This document shows positions 63,919 through 64,000 of a stretch of DNA of 64,000 bases, in pieces (positions within the stretch are counted from its first letter, which is position 1; each line of letters opens with the position of its first letter). The translations under genes were made by a program, and so were the position numbers. The DNA is from Paludibacteraceae bacterium (GTDB lineage Bacteria; Bacteroidota; Bacteroidia; Bacteroidales; Paludibacteraceae). The stretch spans positions 1 to 64,000 of the forward strand of contig JAFVDX010000021.1 of the NCBI GenBank assembly GCA_017478225.1. The letters run 5' to 3'. Under the pieces are notes generated by a model that made no database searches, had not been told where the DNA came from, and saw only the letters and a list, made by a program, of their open reading frames with translations.

Positions 63919-64000
63919 AATGATGATATTTAAAGGGCTAATTACAAATTATATTTTTCTATTTATTTCACAACAAATAACTGCGAATTATATTTTGTTG

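Overview
The window is about 64 kb of a Bacteroidales (Bacteroidota) chromosome. The evidence is the recurring promoter form TAnnTTTG with an upstream TTTG about 19-20 bases away, a SusD/RagB lipoprotein, a BspA-type leucine-rich surface protein, type III glutamine synthetase, lipoproteins with short lipoboxes, and C-terminal tails that look like type IX secretion sorting signals. A genus cannot be assigned from the sequence alone. Two tRNAs are present, but no rRNA, no CRISPR array, no intact insertion sequence and no prophage.

Layout. 1-2240: 3' truncated ppdK (minus) with an attenuator-like leader. 2449-5916: a three-gene minus-strand envelope module (CsgG/FlgT-like, DUF6175-like, LPP20-like). 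5917-6665: a structured intergenic region holding a 245-bp imperfect palindrome and copy 1 of a 94-bp dispersed element. 6666-9473: a large repetitive secreted protein. 9881-14905: a FAD oxidoreductase, then prs, a glutaminyl cyclase, sufC and a half-length sufD. 14996-25859: a long minus-strand run of mutS2, dciA, a LysM glucosaminidase, coaD, an orphan susD, an acyl-CoA ligase, argS and pepT. 26044-37533: an amylase lipoprotein, glnN, thrS, a DUF805 protein, a patatin, pepP, a sigma-54 activator and lptE. 37567-38858: dispersed element copy 2, secG, tRNA-Ala and tRNA-Ser, each tRNA followed by degenerate copies of its own 3' end. 39082-43197: the BspA-like protein. 43704-44817: a PIN toxin-antitoxin pair, dispersed element copy 3 and the remnant of an AbiEii-type toxin. 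45004-55139: a vitamin B12 uptake operon behind a cobalamin riboswitch. 55218-59407: a second envelope module, paralogous to the first. 59491-63289: an amylase and a GH2 glycosidase. 63448-63918: an unknown lipoprotein.

How the parts connect. The riboswitch, the BtuB-like receptor, the BtuG-like propeller lipoprotein and three large surface proteins (two with DUF4465-like domains) form one regulated cobalamin capture system. The two LPP20/DUF6175 modules, about 50 kb apart, look like paralogous envelope assemblies. They recall the FlgO/FlgP/FlgT outer-membrane ring proteins of Vibrio, yet no flagellar gene is present. The glutaminyl cyclase fits the many exported proteins here whose predicted mature N-terminus is Gln.

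Most worth following up: the dispersed element with its own promoter, the tRNA 3'-tail repeats, the ppdK leader, the paired envelope modules and the B12 operon.
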